From positions 1,727,759-1,791,758 of the forward strand of contig CP070825.1 of assembly GCA_020344415.1 (NCBI GenBank): a stretch of 64,000 bases of DNA, in the 5' to 3' direction. Each line of letters starts with the position of its first letter. The stretch's first letter is position 1. The translations under genes were made by a program, and so were the position numbers. The stretch is from Candidatus Aminicenantota bacterium. GTDB taxonomy: Bacteria > Acidobacteriota > Aminicenantia > Aminicenantales > Aminicenantaceae. Below are positions 8,971 to 19,016 of the stretch, piece after piece. The notes below the pieces were generated by a model. That model searched no databases, was not told the origin of the DNA, and saw nothing but the letters and a program-made list of their open reading frames with translations.

Positions 8971-10263
8971 ATGAAGTGGGTATACATAGAAGATATTTCA
9001 GACTACAAAGGGCAAGAGGTTGAAATCAGAGGATGGGTCTATAATAAGCGGTCCAGCGGTAAAGTACGCTTCCTCCTTATCAGGGATGGCACAGGAATTC
9101 TACAGGGAACGATATTCAGCGATGAGAAAGACAGCCTTCTCTTCAAGAGGTTTGATGAGCTCACGCAAGAATCTTCTATCGTAGTCCGAGGCCGGGTTAG
9201 AGAAGACAAACGATCTCCTGGCGGGTTTGAATTGAGTATTGAGGACCTTGAAATCATTCAGATTGCTGAAGATTATCCGATAACTCCAAAATCTCACGGC
9301 GTTCCTTTCCTTATGGAACATCGTCATCTCTGGCTTCGCTCGCAAAAACAGCGCGCCATTCTCCAAATCAGGGCTGAGCTTATCAGAGCCATACGCGATT
9401 TCTTCGACAACAGCGGTTTCCGGCTCATGGATACGCCTATCTTAACACCGAGTGCCTGTGAAGGAACAACCACTCTCTTTGAGACAGAATATTTTGACCA
9501 GAAAGCCTATCTGAGCCAGAGCGGCCAACTCTATAATGAAGCCACGGCAATGGCTTTTGGGAAAGTTTACTGTTTCGGTCCCACCTTCAGGGCAGAAAAA
9601 TCAAAAACAAGAAAGCATCTCATCGAATTCTGGATGGTAGAACCAGAAGTAGCTTTTGCCGCCTTAGAGGATATTACCGAACTAGCAGAAGACACTATTG
9701 TCTACATAGTCAAGCGTATCCTCGAGAAAAATAAAAAAGAACTAGAAGTACTGGAAAGGGATATTAAACCATTAGAGAAGGTAAAGAAGCCTTTCCCCCG
9801 AAAAAAATATGATGAAATCCTCAAGATGATTCAGGAAAAAGGATCAAAAATGGAATGGGGTGATGACTTCGGCTCCCCTGATGAAACACTCATATCAGAA
9901 ATATTCGATACTCCCGTTTGTATTACCCACTTTCCGGCCAAGATCAAGGCATTTTATATGGAACCTGATCCAGAGCGACCGGACCTTGTCCTCGGGGTAG
10001 ATGTTCAGGCGTCAGAGGGATACGGTGAACTCATCGGCGGCGGCCAGCGCATCCATGACCTTGACCTTCTCGAGAAAAGGATTAAAAAACACAATCTACC
10101 TCGAGAAGCTTTCGAATGGTACCTGGATTTAAGAAAATTTGGATCCGTGCCTCATTCTGGATTCGGTCTCGGCGTCGAAAGGATGCTTGGCTGGATCTGT
10201 AAAATCAAACATATCAGGGAATCCATCCCTTTTCCTCGTCTCCTGTATAAGATCTACCCCTAG
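8971..10263 (+). CDS. asnS: Asparaginyl-tRNA synthetase
   Basis: Class IIb aminoacyl-tRNA synthetase charging tRNA-Asn. The 430-residue protein has an N-terminal OB-fold anticodon-binding domain (about 1-95; [24 protein letters not shown] region), class II motif 2 ([18 protein letters not shown]) and motif 3 ([13 protein letters not shown]). The frame is open to a TTG at 8929, but that codon lies upstream of the -35 box, so it cannot be in the transcript; ATG 8971 is chosen. MEPEVAF-type sequence after motif 2 favours AsnS over AspS, though non-discriminating AspRS-like activity cannot be ruled out from sequence alone. Single-gene unit, 107 bp before rimO. Confidence 0.93.
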   Translation: MKWVYIEDISDYKGQEVEIRGWVYNKRSSGKVRFLLIRDGTGILQGTIFSDEKDSLLFKRFDELTQESSIVVRGRVREDKRSPGGFELSIEDLEIIQIAEDYPITPKSHGVPFLMEHRHLWLRSQKQRAILQIRAELIRAIRDFFDNSGFRLMDTPILTPSACEGTTTLFETEYFDQKAYLSQSGQLYNEATAMAFGKVYCFGPTFRAEKSKTRKHLIEFWMVEPEVAFAALEDITELAEDTIVYIVKRILEKNKKELEVLERDIKPLEKVKKPFPRKKYDEILKMIQEKGSKMEWGDDFGSPDETLISEIFDTPVCITHFPAKIKAFYMEPDPERPDLVLGVDVQASEGYGELIGGGQRIHDLDLLEKRIKKHNLPREAFEWYLDLRKFGSVPHSGFGLGVERMLGWICKIKHIRESIPFPRLLYKIYP

Positions 10264-10290
10264 TTCTTCAATCCATTTTGTGCTTAGCGG

Positions 10291-10319
10291 TTTACTTAAA
10301 TCTCTCTAAGATTTACAAT
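10291..10319 (+). promoter_or_regulatory. Promoter of the rimO operon
   Basis: TTTACT (10291-10296), 17-bp spacer, TACAAT (10314-10319). Predicted start near 10326, leader about 45 nt. Confidence 0.55.
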
Positions 10320-10370
10320 TTGACCTGGATCATTCATAAAAAATGCCGCTTAAAATAATGGTGAATCAAT

Positions 10371-11696
10371 ATGAAGAAGGTAGCCCTAATTAGCTTTGGT
10401 TGCGCAAAAAACCTGATAGACAGCGAAGTGATGCTGGGTTATTTAGATAAGGCAAGGTATACCTTTACCTCTGACCCTGTAAAAGCCGATATCGTTATAC
10501 TCAACACCTGCGGATTTATCGAACCAGCCAGAAAAGAGGCAATCCAGGCTTTAAGAGAAGTTGCTCGGCTGAAGAGAAAAGCGAAGGAAAAGAAAATAAT
10601 AGTTGTTGGCTGTTACGTCGAAAGGAACAAAAAGAGCTTGAAGGAAAATTTTCCTGAAATTGATTTATGGCTAGGAGTAAATGACTTCGATAAAATCGTG
10701 CAGGCCATTGAGGGAAAGCCATTTAAGGAATCTCAATACAGTTATCTCGACGACCATGCGTCTCCCCGCCATCTATCAACCCCGCCGGCATGGACTTATG
10801 TCAAGATATCAGAAGGATGTTCCCATCAATGCTCTTTCTGTTCTATTCCCTTGATCAAGGGCTCTTACAGGTCCCGCACTATCTCCTCCATTCTCAAAGA
10901 AGTTGAAGAGCTCGGTTCCAAGGGAGTTAAAGAGGTCAACCTTGTCTCCCAAGACTCCACATATTTCGGTCAAGATCAAGGGTTAGATGAAGGGTTATCT
11001 CTTCTTCTCAAAGAGCTTTTAAAAATCAAAGAAATCGAATGGATTCGTTTCCTCTATGGCTATCCCGAAGAAATTAGCGATTCCCTTCTGGAAATCATGC
11101 AAGAGAAAAAAATATGCTCTTATCTCGATATCCCTTTCCAGCACTCTGACTCTGAAATCATAAGAAAAATGAAAAGAGGGATGGACGGGAAAAGAGCATT
11201 GAGACTTGTACATAAAATTAGAAAGAAAATTCCAGATATTGCCCTACGAACCTCCCTTGTTGTCGGTTTTCCAGGGGAAGGAAGAGAAGAATTCGAGAGC
11301 CTTAAAAAATTTGTAAAGGAAGCAAGGTTTGACCATTTGGGTATCTTCACTTATTCCAAGGAGGAAGGAACCGACTCGTTTACGCTTGGAGATCCAGTCA
11401 GAGAAAGCACGAAAATAAAAAGAAAAGAAAAAATCATGGAAATCCAAACAGAGATCTCTTATCAGAACAATCAAAAATATCTGAATAAGCAAATAGATGT
11501 TTTAATTGAAGGTACCCAGAAAGAAAATTCCAGGACCTTGATTGGCCGAGGCAGGTTCCAGGCTCCAGAGGTTGATGGGATTATTTTTATTGAAACCCAA
11601 TCTGCATCGCAAATAAGCGAGATAATTAACTCCATTCAAAAAGTTGAAATCTATTCTTTGGATATATATGATTTATACGGAAAGCTCGTTCAATGA
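10371..11696 (+). CDS. rimO: Ribosomal protein S12 methylthiotransferase
   Basis: A radical-SAM methylthiotransferase that adds a methylthio group to the conserved aspartate of ribosomal protein S12. The 441-residue protein shows the three-domain order of the family. The N-terminal MTTase domain has its three cluster cysteines in SFGCAKNLIDSE, NTCGFIEPA and VVGCYVERN. The central radical-SAM domain has CSHQCSFC (CxxxCxxC) in SEGCSHQCSFCSIPLIKG, and a C-terminal TRAM domain follows. NLIDSE after the first cysteine is the RimO signature that separates it from MiaB (NxxDSE with different context). First gene of a seven-gene operon; its stop overlaps the pgpA start (ATGA). No strong ribosome-binding site precedes the ATG. 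Confidence 0.95.
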   Translation: MKKVALISFGCAKNLIDSEVMLGYLDKARYTFTSDPVKADIVILNTCGFIEPARKEAIQALREVARLKRKAKEKKIIVVGCYVERNKKSLKENFPEIDLWLGVNDFDKIVQAIEGKPFKESQYSYLDDHASPRHLSTPPAWTYVKISEGCSHQCSFCSIPLIKGSYRSRTISSILKEVEELGSKGVKEVNLVSQDSTYFGQDQGLDEGLSLLLKELLKIKEIEWIRFLYGYPEEISDSLLEIMQEKKICSYLDIPFQHSDSEIIRKMKRGMDGKRALRLVHKIRKKIPDIALRTSLVVGFPGEGREEFESLKKFVKEARFDHLGIFTYSKEEGTDSFTLGDPVRESTKIKRKEKIMEIQTEISYQNNQKYLNKQIDVLIEGTQKENSRTLIGRGRFQAPEVDGIIFIETQSASQISEIINSIQKVEIYSLDIYDLYGKLVQ

Positions 11697-12142
11697 AACT
11701 CGTTTCAAAAATCATTGCAACCTTTTTTGGCGTAGGATACTTCCCTATAGCTCCAGGTACCCTGACCAGCTTGATTGTGGTTTTTTTGTACAGGCTTTTT
11801 CTCCATGAACTCAGCTGGCCTATTTACGTTCTCTTCTTCTTCCTCCTCTTCTTTTTTGGCGTTTTCGCCTCCTCCAAATACGCATCAGAACTAAACAAAA
11901 AAGATCCTAGGAATATTGTGATTGACGAAGCAGCAGGACAATTTCTCGTATTATTCCGAATGAGCGAGGATTGGTTTCCCCTTCTTTTGAGTTTCTTCCT
12001 TTTCCGCCTGTTTGACATCGTAAAGCCCATTCCTATAAAAAAAGTTGAAAACTTCCCCTCTGGTTGGGGAATCATGATGGATGACCTTTTAGCTGCGATC
12101 TATGCCGGTGTGATAGTCAATATATATTTAATTTTGAGATGA
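11693..12142 (+). CDS. pgpA: Phosphatidylglycerophosphatase A
   Basis: PgpA removes the phosphate from phosphatidylglycerol phosphate to give phosphatidylglycerol in the inner membrane. The 149-residue protein has about three to four membrane segments and the family motifs APGTLTSL near the N-terminus, DEAAGQFLVL in the middle and MMDDLLAAIYAG at the C-terminus; the acidic residues of the last two are the conserved PgpA residues. ATGA overlaps link it to rimO before and cinA after. It belongs with plsY and gpsA further down as part of a phospholipid block. Confidence 0.93.
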   Translation: MKLVSKIIATFFGVGYFPIAPGTLTSLIVVFLYRLFLHELSWPIYVLFFFLLFFFGVFASSKYASELNKKDPRNIVIDEAAGQFLVLFRMSEDWFPLLLSFFLFRLFDIVKPIPIKKVENFPSGWGIMMDDLLAAIYAGVIVNIYLILR

Positions 12143-13395
12143 AAGATAAAAAGGACCATAGAATCGAGATCATAGCTGTCGGTTCAGAGCTCCTCACCCC
12201 CTTTTTCCAAGACACCAACTCCCTTTACCTGACCCAGCGCTTGAATGACCTGGCTATGGATGTCTCGTATAAGACAATAGTGGGAGATGACTGGACTGAT
12301 CTCACTCAATCCATCCAAGAAGCCCTATCTCATGCTCATCTAATCATCGCTATGGGAGGTCTTGGTCCGACCAAAGACGACAGAACTCGGGAAGCCTTTG
12401 CAACAGTCCTGGAACGGAAACTCATCTTCAAAGAAGAGATTTTAAAAAAAATAGAGGCAAGGTTTAAGCGCAGGGGAATGTTTATGCCTCAGGTAAACAA
12501 GAAGCAGGCCTATATTATAAAAGGAGCCCTGATTCTGGATAATAAAAACGGAACAGCCCCTGGTCAGTGGCTTGACACAAAGGAGCATATTATAGTCTTG
12601 CTGCCTGGACCTCCGCATGAGCTCAAACCAATGTTTGAGGCTTCAGTCTGGCCGCGGCTTCAGAAATTAAGGACCGACTACGTCGCACGAAGGGTGCTGA
12701 AAACAGCCGGCTTAACTGAATCAAAAATAGAGAGTCTTATCTTTGATGCCTATCCTAAGGCTTCTCATCTCAACCTGACAACACTTGCCTACCCTGGACA
12801 AATAGAGATACACATGACAGCCCATTCCAAAGAGAGCAAAGCTCAGGCCGAGCGGAGAGTAAAAAAACTAGAAAAAGCTATCCTTGCAAGACTCAACGAC
12901 AGCGTATTTTCCGCTTCTGGCGCAGAGCTGGAAGAAGTAATCGGAAACCTATTATGTCTCAACAAAAAAAACCTGGCTGTTGCCGAATCATGCACGGGTG
13001 GCTTTTTGGGACACCGTATCACAAATGTCCCCGGAAGCTCAGAATATTTCATTCAGGGAATTGTGGCTTACAGCAATGAAGCAAAAACGAATCAACTGGG
13101 CATCTCTCCTGATTTAATCGAAAAACAAGGAGCTGTCAGCCCTCAGGTAGCTCAAGCCATGGCTACAGGTATCAAGGAAAAGGCAAACTCAAGCTACGGT
13201 CTTGCCGTCACCGGAATTGCCGGTCCCACTGGAGGAACGCCTGAGAAACCAGTAGGTCTGGTCTACATAGCCCTGGCTTGGGATAAGGGCACGGAAGTCT
13301 CTAAAAACCTTTTCTTGGGCAACAGAGAAGCAATAAAATTCCAGTCCAGCCAAAAAGCCCTCGATATGCTTCGGAGACATCTCTTGAAATCTTAA
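12139..13395 (+). CDS. cinA: CinA family protein (nicotinamide-nucleotide amidase / ADP-ribose pyrophosphatase type)
   Basis: A 418-residue two-domain CinA. The N-terminal MoaB/MogA-like COG1058 domain has GSELLTPFFQDTNS and MGGLGPTKDDRTREA; the C-terminal PncC-like domain (from about residue 262) has LAVAESCTGGFLGHRIT and YGLAVTGIAGPTGG. PncC domains deamidate nicotinamide mononucleotide in NAD salvage, and COG1058 domains hydrolyse ADP-ribose in characterised relatives. The name refers to the competence locus of Gram-positives; there is no competence gene here. Overlaps pgpA by ATGA; 34 bp before thpR. Confidence 0.92.
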   Translation: MKDKKDHRIEIIAVGSELLTPFFQDTNSLYLTQRLNDLAMDVSYKTIVGDDWTDLTQSIQEALSHAHLIIAMGGLGPTKDDRTREAFATVLERKLIFKEEILKKIEARFKRRGMFMPQVNKKQAYIIKGALILDNKNGTAPGQWLDTKEHIIVLLPGPPHELKPMFEASVWPRLQKLRTDYVARRVLKTAGLTESKIESLIFDAYPKASHLNLTTLAYPGQIEIHMTAHSKESKAQAERRVKKLEKAILARLNDSVFSASGAELEEVIGNLLCLNKKNLAVAESCTGGFLGHRITNVPGSSEYFIQGIVAYSNEAKTNQLGISPDLIEKQGAVSPQVAQAMATGIKEKANSSYGLAVTGIAGPTGGTPEKPVGLVYIALAWDKGTEVSKNLFLGNREAIKFQSSQKALDMLRRHLLKS

Positions 13396-13429
13396 ACGAA
13401 GGATTCTAAAATTCAATAATAAGGATAAG

Positions 13430-13996
13430 ATGAGAACTTTTATTGCTATAGAGCTCGATAATGAGATAAAAAACAATCTCTCATCTTTCGTAAGCAAGCT
13501 CGACAAACTGGCCAAAGGAAGCAGGCATATCAGATGGGTCAAACCCGAAGGGATGCACCTGACTCTGAAATTTTTAGTAGAAATCACCGGAGAAAAGGTC
13601 GAAGAGGTTGAAAATATCCTTAAAGCAGTTTCTGAAAAACACAAGCCATTCGCACTAAAATTCAAGGGAACAGGCTCATTTCCTCCGGCGAGTAGAAACC
13701 CGAGGGTGCTCTGGGTCGGGATTGAAGAAGTGGAAACACTCAAGGCTCTTCAATTTCATCTGGAGGGCGAGTTAGAAAAATTGGATTTTCCGAGAGAGAA
13801 GCGTAAGTTCCATCCCCATCTAACGCTGGGAAGGGTTAAAATCCCCACTCAACTCGAAGAAGCAATCTCTCAACTTGAAAAAAGCAAGGAATCAAGTTTT
13901 GGAGAAATGCAAGTTAATAAACTCACCTTCTTCCAGAGCATTCTTAAGCCAACAGGGGCAGAATACTCTGTTCTCTACGAATCCGAACTCAAATGA
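13430..13996 (+). CDS. thpR: RNA 2',3'-cyclic phosphodiesterase
   Basis: ThpR (LigT-like) opens 2',3'-cyclic phosphates on RNA ends. The 188-residue protein is a 2H phosphoesterase: the two histidine tetrapeptides are HLTL (in GMHLTLKFL, about residue 44) and HLTL (in FHPHLTLGRV, about residue 128), and the start RTFIAIELDNEIK is typical. An AAGGATAAG ribosome-binding site sits in front of the ATG. Its stop overlaps the plsY start by ATGA. Confidence 0.93.
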   Translation: MRTFIAIELDNEIKNNLSSFVSKLDKLAKGSRHIRWVKPEGMHLTLKFLVEITGEKVEEVENILKAVSEKHKPFALKFKGTGSFPPASRNPRVLWVGIEEVETLKALQFHLEGELEKLDFPREKRKFHPHLTLGRVKIPTQLEEAISQLEKSKESSFGEMQVNKLTFFQSILKPTGAEYSVLYESELK

Positions 13997-14583
13997 AAAT
14001 AATATTTGCCATCTGTTCTTATCTATTCGGAGCCATCCCCTCTGGCTATATCATTTTTTTCATCCGAGAAAAGAGGGATATCCGTGATTTTGGAAGTCAA
14101 AGCATAGGAGCCACCAATGTACTTCGGCTGAAAGGCTGGAAATACGCAATTCCCGTTGTCCTCATAGACATCCTTAAGGGATTCCTTCCTGTTTTCTTAG
14201 CTTTAAAAATCTTCCCAGACAAATCCTTTGCCTTGCTTTGCGGTTTCTTAGCTGTCCTAGGACACTGTTTTCCAGTTTACATCAAATTCAAGGGAGGAAA
14301 AGGAATAGCAACAACGTTGGGAGTCTATTCTGTTTTAGCACTTAAGCCCTTTCTTCTCAGCGTGGCGCTCTTTTTGATTATTGTTGCTATCAGCCGGTAT
14401 GTATCCCTTGGCTCTATCCTGGCCACTCTATGCTATCCCCTATTCGTTTTTCTGTTCAAAGGCGATACAGAACTCATCTTTCTGGGCCTTGTCATCTTCG
14501 TCCTGATTGCCTTGAAGCACACTGGGAATATTGGTAGACTTCTAAAAGGCAAAGAAAGAAAATTGGGGGAGAGAATCGGATGA
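13993..14583 (+). CDS. plsY: Acyl-phosphate:glycerol-3-phosphate acyltransferase
   Basis: PlsY moves an acyl group from acyl phosphate to glycerol-3-phosphate, making lysophosphatidic acid. The 196-residue, five- to seven-helix membrane protein keeps the three family motifs: GAIPSGYII, FGSQSIGATNVLR, and the GHCFPVYIKFKGGKGIATTLG stretch that forms the phosphate-binding loop. It precedes gpsA, which supplies its glycerol-3-phosphate, with ATGA overlap. This is the orthodox copy; a divergent paralogue is at 27409-27972. Confidence 0.95.
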   Translation: MKIIFAICSYLFGAIPSGYIIFFIREKRDIRDFGSQSIGATNVLRLKGWKYAIPVVLIDILKGFLPVFLALKIFPDKSFALLCGFLAVLGHCFPVYIKFKGGKGIATTLGVYSVLALKPFLLSVALFLIIVAISRYVSLGSILATLCYPLFVFLFKGDTELIFLGLVIFVLIALKHTGNIGRLLKGKERKLGERIG

Positions 14584-15581
14584 AAGCCTGTGTTATCGGC
14601 GGAGGAAGCTGGGGAAGTGCATTCTCCATTTATCTTGGACGCCTGGAAATAGAAACCCGGCTCTGGATCAGAGAAGAGGACGTTTATGAGGAAACAAAAA
14701 AACGCAGGGAAAACAGGTCTTTTTTACCTGGATTTACTTTTCCGTCAAATGTCTCTTTTTTCAATGATATGAAAAAAGCTTTAGATTCTTCAGAAATCAT
14801 TTTTATCGCTGTGCCTTCTCAATTCTGCCGACGGGTTTATGAACAACTCGCCCCCAATCTATCTTCTGACCATATTATCGTAAGCCTGACAAAAGGAATA
14901 GAAGAGGACACCTTGAAGCGCATGAGCACAGTGATGGAAGAAGTTTTCTCCCCTAATTTCAATCCTCGAATTGCTGTCCTATCTGGCCCGAGCTTTGCTA
15001 GGGAAGTCATAGAAGGACATCCCACTGCAGTGGTGACAGCTTCTAAAGATGCGCATATTGCCCAAAAAGTCCAGTATTTTATCTCAAGCCTTACTTTTCG
15101 AACATACACATCTGAAGATGTAACTGGGGTAGAACTGGCAGGAGCCTTCAAAAACGTCATCGCCATCGCTGCAGGAATTTCAGATGCTCTTCATTTCGGC
15201 AGCAATTCGATAGCTGCTCTAGTCACAAGGGGGATAGCGGAGATGACACGACTTGGTATGAAATTGGGAGCTAAGATGGAAACTTTTTCTGGTCTAGCAG
15301 GCATCGGTGATCTTGTCCTCACCTGCACTGGCAAGTTGAGCCGGAACCACTTTGTGGGCTATGAATTGGGAAAAGGAAAGTCTCTGACTGAAATCGTCTC
15401 AAGCATGAATATGATCGCAGAAGGGGTATCTACAACTCTCTCTGTGCATAAACTGGCAGAAACAGAAAACGTGGAAATGCCAATCTGTGAGCAGATTTAT
15501 TATGTGCTCTACAGGAATAAGGATCCGAGAGAAGCCCTTCAGGACTTAATGTCAAGAAAACTGAAAGACGAATATGTCTGA
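14580..15581 (+). CDS. gpsA: NAD(P)H-dependent glycerol-3-phosphate dehydrogenase
   Basis: GpsA reduces dihydroxyacetone phosphate to sn-glycerol-3-phosphate for phospholipid synthesis. The 333-residue protein has the Rossmann motif GGGSWGSAF (7-15), the substrate loop LSGPSFAREV, the catalytic-lysine region LAGAFKNVIAIAAG and the C-terminal GLAGIGDLVLTCTGKLSRN. Length and motifs are standard. It starts in an ATGA overlap with plsY, forming a direct supply pair. Confidence 0.96.
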   Translation: MKACVIGGGSWGSAFSIYLGRLEIETRLWIREEDVYEETKKRRENRSFLPGFTFPSNVSFFNDMKKALDSSEIIFIAVPSQFCRRVYEQLAPNLSSDHIIVSLTKGIEEDTLKRMSTVMEEVFSPNFNPRIAVLSGPSFAREVIEGHPTAVVTASKDAHIAQKVQYFISSLTFRTYTSEDVTGVELAGAFKNVIAIAAGISDALHFGSNSIAALVTRGIAEMTRLGMKLGAKMETFSGLAGIGDLVLTCTGKLSRNHFVGYELGKGKSLTEIVSSMNMIAEGVSTTLSVHKLAETENVEMPICEQIYYVLYRNKDPREALQDLMSRKLKDEYV

Positions 15582-15603
15582 TATATATGAAAGAGAGGAG
15601 AGA

Positions 15604-16368
15604 ATGAAATTTAAAAAAATAACTTTGGTCATATTTATCTCCCTGAGTTTGATTCTTTGTGCTTCTTCCCAAAAGAAAATCGAAGAAGCGAGAAAAAAAG
15701 ATCCTCAATACCAGTATAACTTGGGCCTTTTCTATCTAAATGAGGGCAATATTGAAGAAGCTATAAGATATTTCAACAAGGCTCTCTCCCTTAATCCACG
15801 CTATGCTCTTGCCCTTAATTCAATAGGGATGGCTTACCTGATGAGCGCAAAATTCCAAGATGCTATCAATTATTTCGAAAAATGCCTGGAAATTAACCCA
15901 GGCCTAACTGAAGCACACAATAACCTCGGAGTTGCTTACCAAGAGATGGGATTCATTGACCAGGCCGAAAAAGAGTTCAGAACAGCTCTTGCAGACGAAA
16001 AATACAAATCGAAAGATCTCGCTTATTTTAACCTGGCCAGATTATACGTGTTAAAAGAAAGACTTCAAGAAGCCCTTGAGTATGTTGAAAGGGCACTTGG
16101 ACTAAACACCCGTAATGTTCAGGCTCTAAACCTCAAAGGAATAATATACGAGAAGCAAGGTGATTTCCCGGAAGCCATCAGAAGCTATAGGCAAGCTGCA
16201 AAGTATATGCCCAATGACATTGACCTCAACTTCAACCTGGCCGTTGCCTACTTTAAAAACAACCAATTCCTTGAAGCCAGGACCATTTTCGAAAACATTT
16301 ATCCCCAAGCGACAGATCCTGAAATGAAGAAAAAAATCACAGAATATCTAAAAATAATAAATAAATAA
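15604..16368 (+). CDS. TPR-repeat lipoprotein
   Basis: A 254-residue exported lipoprotein made almost wholly of tetratricopeptide repeats. The ATG at 15604 is preferred over the upstream in-frame ATG at 15574 because GAGAGGAGAGA stands in front of it and it begins directly with a signal sequence; the lipobox LILC puts the lipidated cysteine at residue 19. At least five TPR units follow (e.g. YNLGLFYLNEGNIEEAIRYF, SIGMAYLMSAKFQDAINYF). The layout resembles PilF/PilW pilotins and other periplasmic scaffolds, but no pilus gene is nearby, so the partner is unknown. Last gene of the rimO operon; it overlaps the gpsA end only if the longer start is used. Confidence 0.85.
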   Translation: MKFKKITLVIFISLSLILCASSQKKIEEARKKDPQYQYNLGLFYLNEGNIEEAIRYFNKALSLNPRYALALNSIGMAYLMSAKFQDAINYFEKCLEINPGLTEAHNNLGVAYQEMGFIDQAEKEFRTALADEKYKSKDLAYFNLARLYVLKERLQEALEYVERALGLNTRNVQALNLKGIIYEKQGDFPEAIRSYRQAAKYMPNDIDLNFNLAVAYFKNNQFLEARTIFENIYPQATDPEMKKKITEYLKIINK

Positions 16369-16440
16369 CATTATAATTTCTTTAGCATCATTTACTCTAA
16401 AATCTCAAAGTTCTTGATAAATTATTTCTATATCAGCTTT

Positions 16441-16477
16441 ATAGGTTTTGGGAGCCAAGCTATCTCCCAAAACCTAT
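16441..16477. terminator. Strong hairpin between convergent operons
   Basis: Perfect 14-bp arms ATAGGTTTTGGGAG (16441-16454) and CTCCCAAAACCTAT (16464-16477) with a 9-nt loop, overlapping the ahcY stop and 72 bp past the TPR gene. It lacks a clean U-run on either strand, so termination is likely but not of the textbook type. Confidence 0.6.
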
Positions 16478-17730
16478 GTTCCTTCTTGCCAACCTGCCAA
16501 ATATTCTTTTTGCTCTGGGGTAAGTTTATCGATCCTCACTCCCAGGGATTTCAGCTTCAGACGAGCAATTTCCTCATCAATCTCTTTTGGGACAGAATAG
16601 ACCTTATTCTGCAAACTCTTTCCTTCCCGGAAAAGATAGAGGGCACACAACGCCTGATTAGCGAAGCTCATATCCATGACAACGGCAGGATGCCCCTCTG
16701 CCGCCGCCAGATTTATAAGCCGCCCTTCTCCCAAGAGATAGATTTTTTTCCCTTTCTTTAGTGTATACTCTTCAACAAAATCTCTGATTTCTCTATTACT
16801 CTTGGAAAGGCTCTCTAGAGCAGGGATGTCGATCTCTACATTGAAATGGCCGGAATTGGCAACGATCGCCCCGTCTTTCATCCTCTCGAAATGATTCTTG
16901 GTAATAACTTTTTTATCCCCGGTTGTCGTAACAAAAACATCACCGATTTTGGCTGCTTCATTTAGAGACATAACCTGAAAACCGTCCATTAAAGCCTCTA
17001 ACGCCCTGAGAGGGTCTACTTCACAGACAATAACTTTCGCACCTGATCCACTCGCTCTCATGGCAATTCCGCGCCCACACCAGCCATATCCGGCTACAAC
17101 AAAGTTTAATCCAGCAAGGAGGATATTGGTGGCGCGCAAAATGCCGTCTATTGTGCTCTGGCCTGTTCCGTAGCGATTGTCAAACAGGTGCTTTGTATTC
17201 GCATCATTGACAGCCACAATAGGATAATGAAGGACATTTTTCTCTGCCATACTTTTCAATCGAATCACACCTGTTGTCGTTTCTTCTGTGCCCCCTATAA
17301 TATTCTTAATCAGTTTCTTTCTTTTTGAGTGAATGGTACAGACAAGATCAGCCCCATCATCCATAGTAATCTGAGGATCGATGTCTAAGGATTGATTGAT
17401 GTGTTTATAATATGTCTTGTTATCCTCTTTTTTAATGGCGAAAACAGGAACTTTATTGTGTCCCACCAAAGCTGCGGCCACGTCATCCTGGGTACTGAGG
17501 GGATTAGAAGCTGTGAGAGCTACCTCCGCACCGCCCTTTTTCAGAGTTTCCATCAAATTTCCGGTTTCAGAGGTCACATGCAAGCAGGCTGAAATTCGCA
17601 CTCCTTTAAGAGGTTTTTCTTTGGCAAACTTCTCCTTTATTAAACTGAGCACCGGCATGAACCTGGCCGCCCACTCCATTCTGAGTTGACCTCTCTTCGC
17701 AAGCTTCAAGTCTTTAACATCGTATTCCAT
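16474..17730 (-). CDS. ahcY: Adenosylhomocysteinase
   Basis: Splits S-adenosylhomocysteine into adenosine and homocysteine, keeping methylation reactions running. The 418-residue protein has [18 protein letters not shown] with the substrate site, the NAD-binding [15 protein letters not shown] and conserved [14 protein letters not shown] and [12 protein letters not shown] segments. It is the shorter form common in archaea, Thermotoga and Acidobacteria relatives, lacking the roughly 40-residue insertion of many bacterial enzymes. It follows metK by 43 bp on the same strand, so SAM formation and SAH removal are probably co-transcribed. Confidence 0.95.
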   Translation of the reverse strand: MEYDVKDLKLAKRGQLRMEWAARFMPVLSLIKEKFAKEKPLKGVRISACLHVTSETGNLMETLKKGGAEVALTASNPLSTQDDVAAALVGHNKVPVFAIKKEDNKTYYKHINQSLDIDPQITMDDGADLVCTIHSKRKKLIKNIIGGTEETTTGVIRLKSMAEKNVLHYPIVAVNDANTKHLFDNRYGTGQSTIDGILRATNILLAGLNFVVAGYGWCGRGIAMRASGSGAKVIVCEVDPLRALEALMDGFQVMSLNEAAKIGDVFVTTTGDKKVITKNHFERMKDGAIVANSGHFNVEIDIPALESLSKSNREIRDFVEEYTLKKGKKIYLLGEGRLINLAAAEGHPAVVMDMSFANQALCALYLFREGKSLQNKVYSVPKEIDEEIARLKLKSLGVRIDKLTPEQKEYLAGWQEGT

Positions 17731-17773
17731 CTTTTTCTCCTTCTTATTTCATATCCAATTAGAATTGATTCCT

Positions 17774-18940
17774 CTACAATCCAGCATCGCTTTTCAAAGC
17801 TTCAGCTTTATCAATTCTCTCCCAGGTGAATTCTTTTTCTGTGCGGCCAAAGTGGCCGTAACATGCTGTCTTTTTGTATATTGGACGAAGCAAGTCAAGC
17901 GATCTGATCATTCCCTTGGGAGTAAGATCGAAATGCGCTCGTATCAATTCTTTTATCTTGTCCTCAGGTATTTTCGCGGTTCCGTAAGAATCCACCATCA
18001 GGGAAACAGGATTAGCCACGCCAATAGCGTAGGCCATTTGCACTTCCAATTTATCTGCGATATCAGCAGCCACTATATTTTTTGCTATGTAACGAGCCAC
18101 ATAAGAACCTGAACGGTCAACCTTAGAGGGGTCCTTCCCTGAAAAGCATCCTCCTCCATGGCTGCCGACTCCTCCATAAGTATCCACTATGATCTTGCGC
18201 CCGGTTATACCCGTATCCGCCCATGGTCCCCCCTGCACAAAGCGCCCTGTCTCATTTATAAAAATGCTTGTGTTCTCATCAAGCATTTCAGGAGGGATAA
18301 TTTCCTTTATGACGACCTTTTTTATATCCTCTTTTAAATCATACATATTGACTTTTGGATTATGTTGAGCAGCGATAACAACGGCGGCCACTCTATAGGG
18401 TTTATCACCGTCATATTCCACGGTAACTTGGGATTTTCCGTCCGGCCTGAGATAATCCAGAATCCTCTCTCTACGCACCTGGCTAAGCTTTCTCACCAGC
18501 TTATGTGCCAACATAATAGGCATTTGCATGAGCTCCTCAGTCTCTCTGCACGCAAAGCCGAACATTAGCCCCTGATCTCCAGCACCCTGTTCACGATCCT
18601 CTGTCTCATCAACACCCCTTGCAATATCAGAAGCCTGTTCATGGATAGAAGAAACCACAGAGCATGTCTCATAGTCAAAGCCATATTTCGCGCGGATGTA
18701 CCCGATTTCCTTAATCCTTTCTCTGACAACTTTCTGGAATTCACAATAGCCTTCACTCCTGATTTCTCCCGCAATAAGAACAAGGCCCGTTGTAACCAGG
18801 GTTTCACAAGCCACTCTGCTTTTAGGGTCTTGAGCTATGAGATCATCTAGAATAGAATCAGATATCTGATCGCAGATCTTATCTGGATGACCTTCTGTCA
18901 CAGACTCTGATGTAAATAAATGTATTCCTTTCTTACTCAC
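17774..18940 (-). CDS. metK: S-adenosylmethionine synthetase
   Basis: Makes SAM from methionine and ATP. The 388-residue protein carries [14 protein letters not shown] (ATP site), [12 protein letters not shown], and the phosphate loop [16 protein letters not shown], all normal. The frame extends to a TTG at 18946, but GAGGAGG directly abuts that codon; the GTG at 18940 has the same Shine-Dalgarno at a proper 6-nt spacing and gives the usual [13 protein letters not shown] start, so GTG is chosen. Promoter at 18986-19014. No SAM riboswitch is visible in the short leader. Confidence 0.95.
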   Translation of the reverse strand: MSKKGIHLFTSESVTEGHPDKICDQISDSILDDLIAQDPKSRVACETLVTTGLVLIAGEIRSEGYCEFQKVVRERIKEIGYIRAKYGFDYETCSVVSSIHEQASDIARGVDETEDREQGAGDQGLMFGFACRETEELMQMPIMLAHKLVRKLSQVRRERILDYLRPDGKSQVTVEYDGDKPYRVAAVVIAAQHNPKVNMYDLKEDIKKVVIKEIIPPEMLDENTSIFINETGRFVQGGPWADTGITGRKIIVDTYGGVGSHGGGCFSGKDPSKVDRSGSYVARYIAKNIVAADIADKLEVQMAYAIGVANPVSLMVDSYGTAKIPEDKIKELIRAHFDLTPKGMIRSLDLLRPIYKKTACYGHFGRTEKEFTWERIDKAEALKSDAGL

Positions 18941-18985
18941 TCGCAACCTCCTCTAACTGATAGCGATGTCAAAAGAGTAGCAGAA

Positions 18986-19014
18986 AAATTACCATAAATA
19001 GAACTAGTTTTCAA
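18986..19014 (-). promoter_or_regulatory. Promoter of metK-ahcY
   Basis: Minus strand TTGAAA (19009-19014), 17-bp spacer, TAATTT (18986-18991). The leader to the GTG would be about 40 nt, too short for a known SAM riboswitch. Confidence 0.55.
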
Positions 19015-19016
19015 CG

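Noticed and set aside
12139-13395. Competence locus because of cinA
   Set aside because: CinA is widespread in NAD salvage; no com, pil or recA gene nearby.
13189-13743. Open frame of 184 codons on the minus strand
   Set aside because: Antisense to cinA and thpR, Ser/Leu-rich as expected of a reverse frame, no recognisable family.
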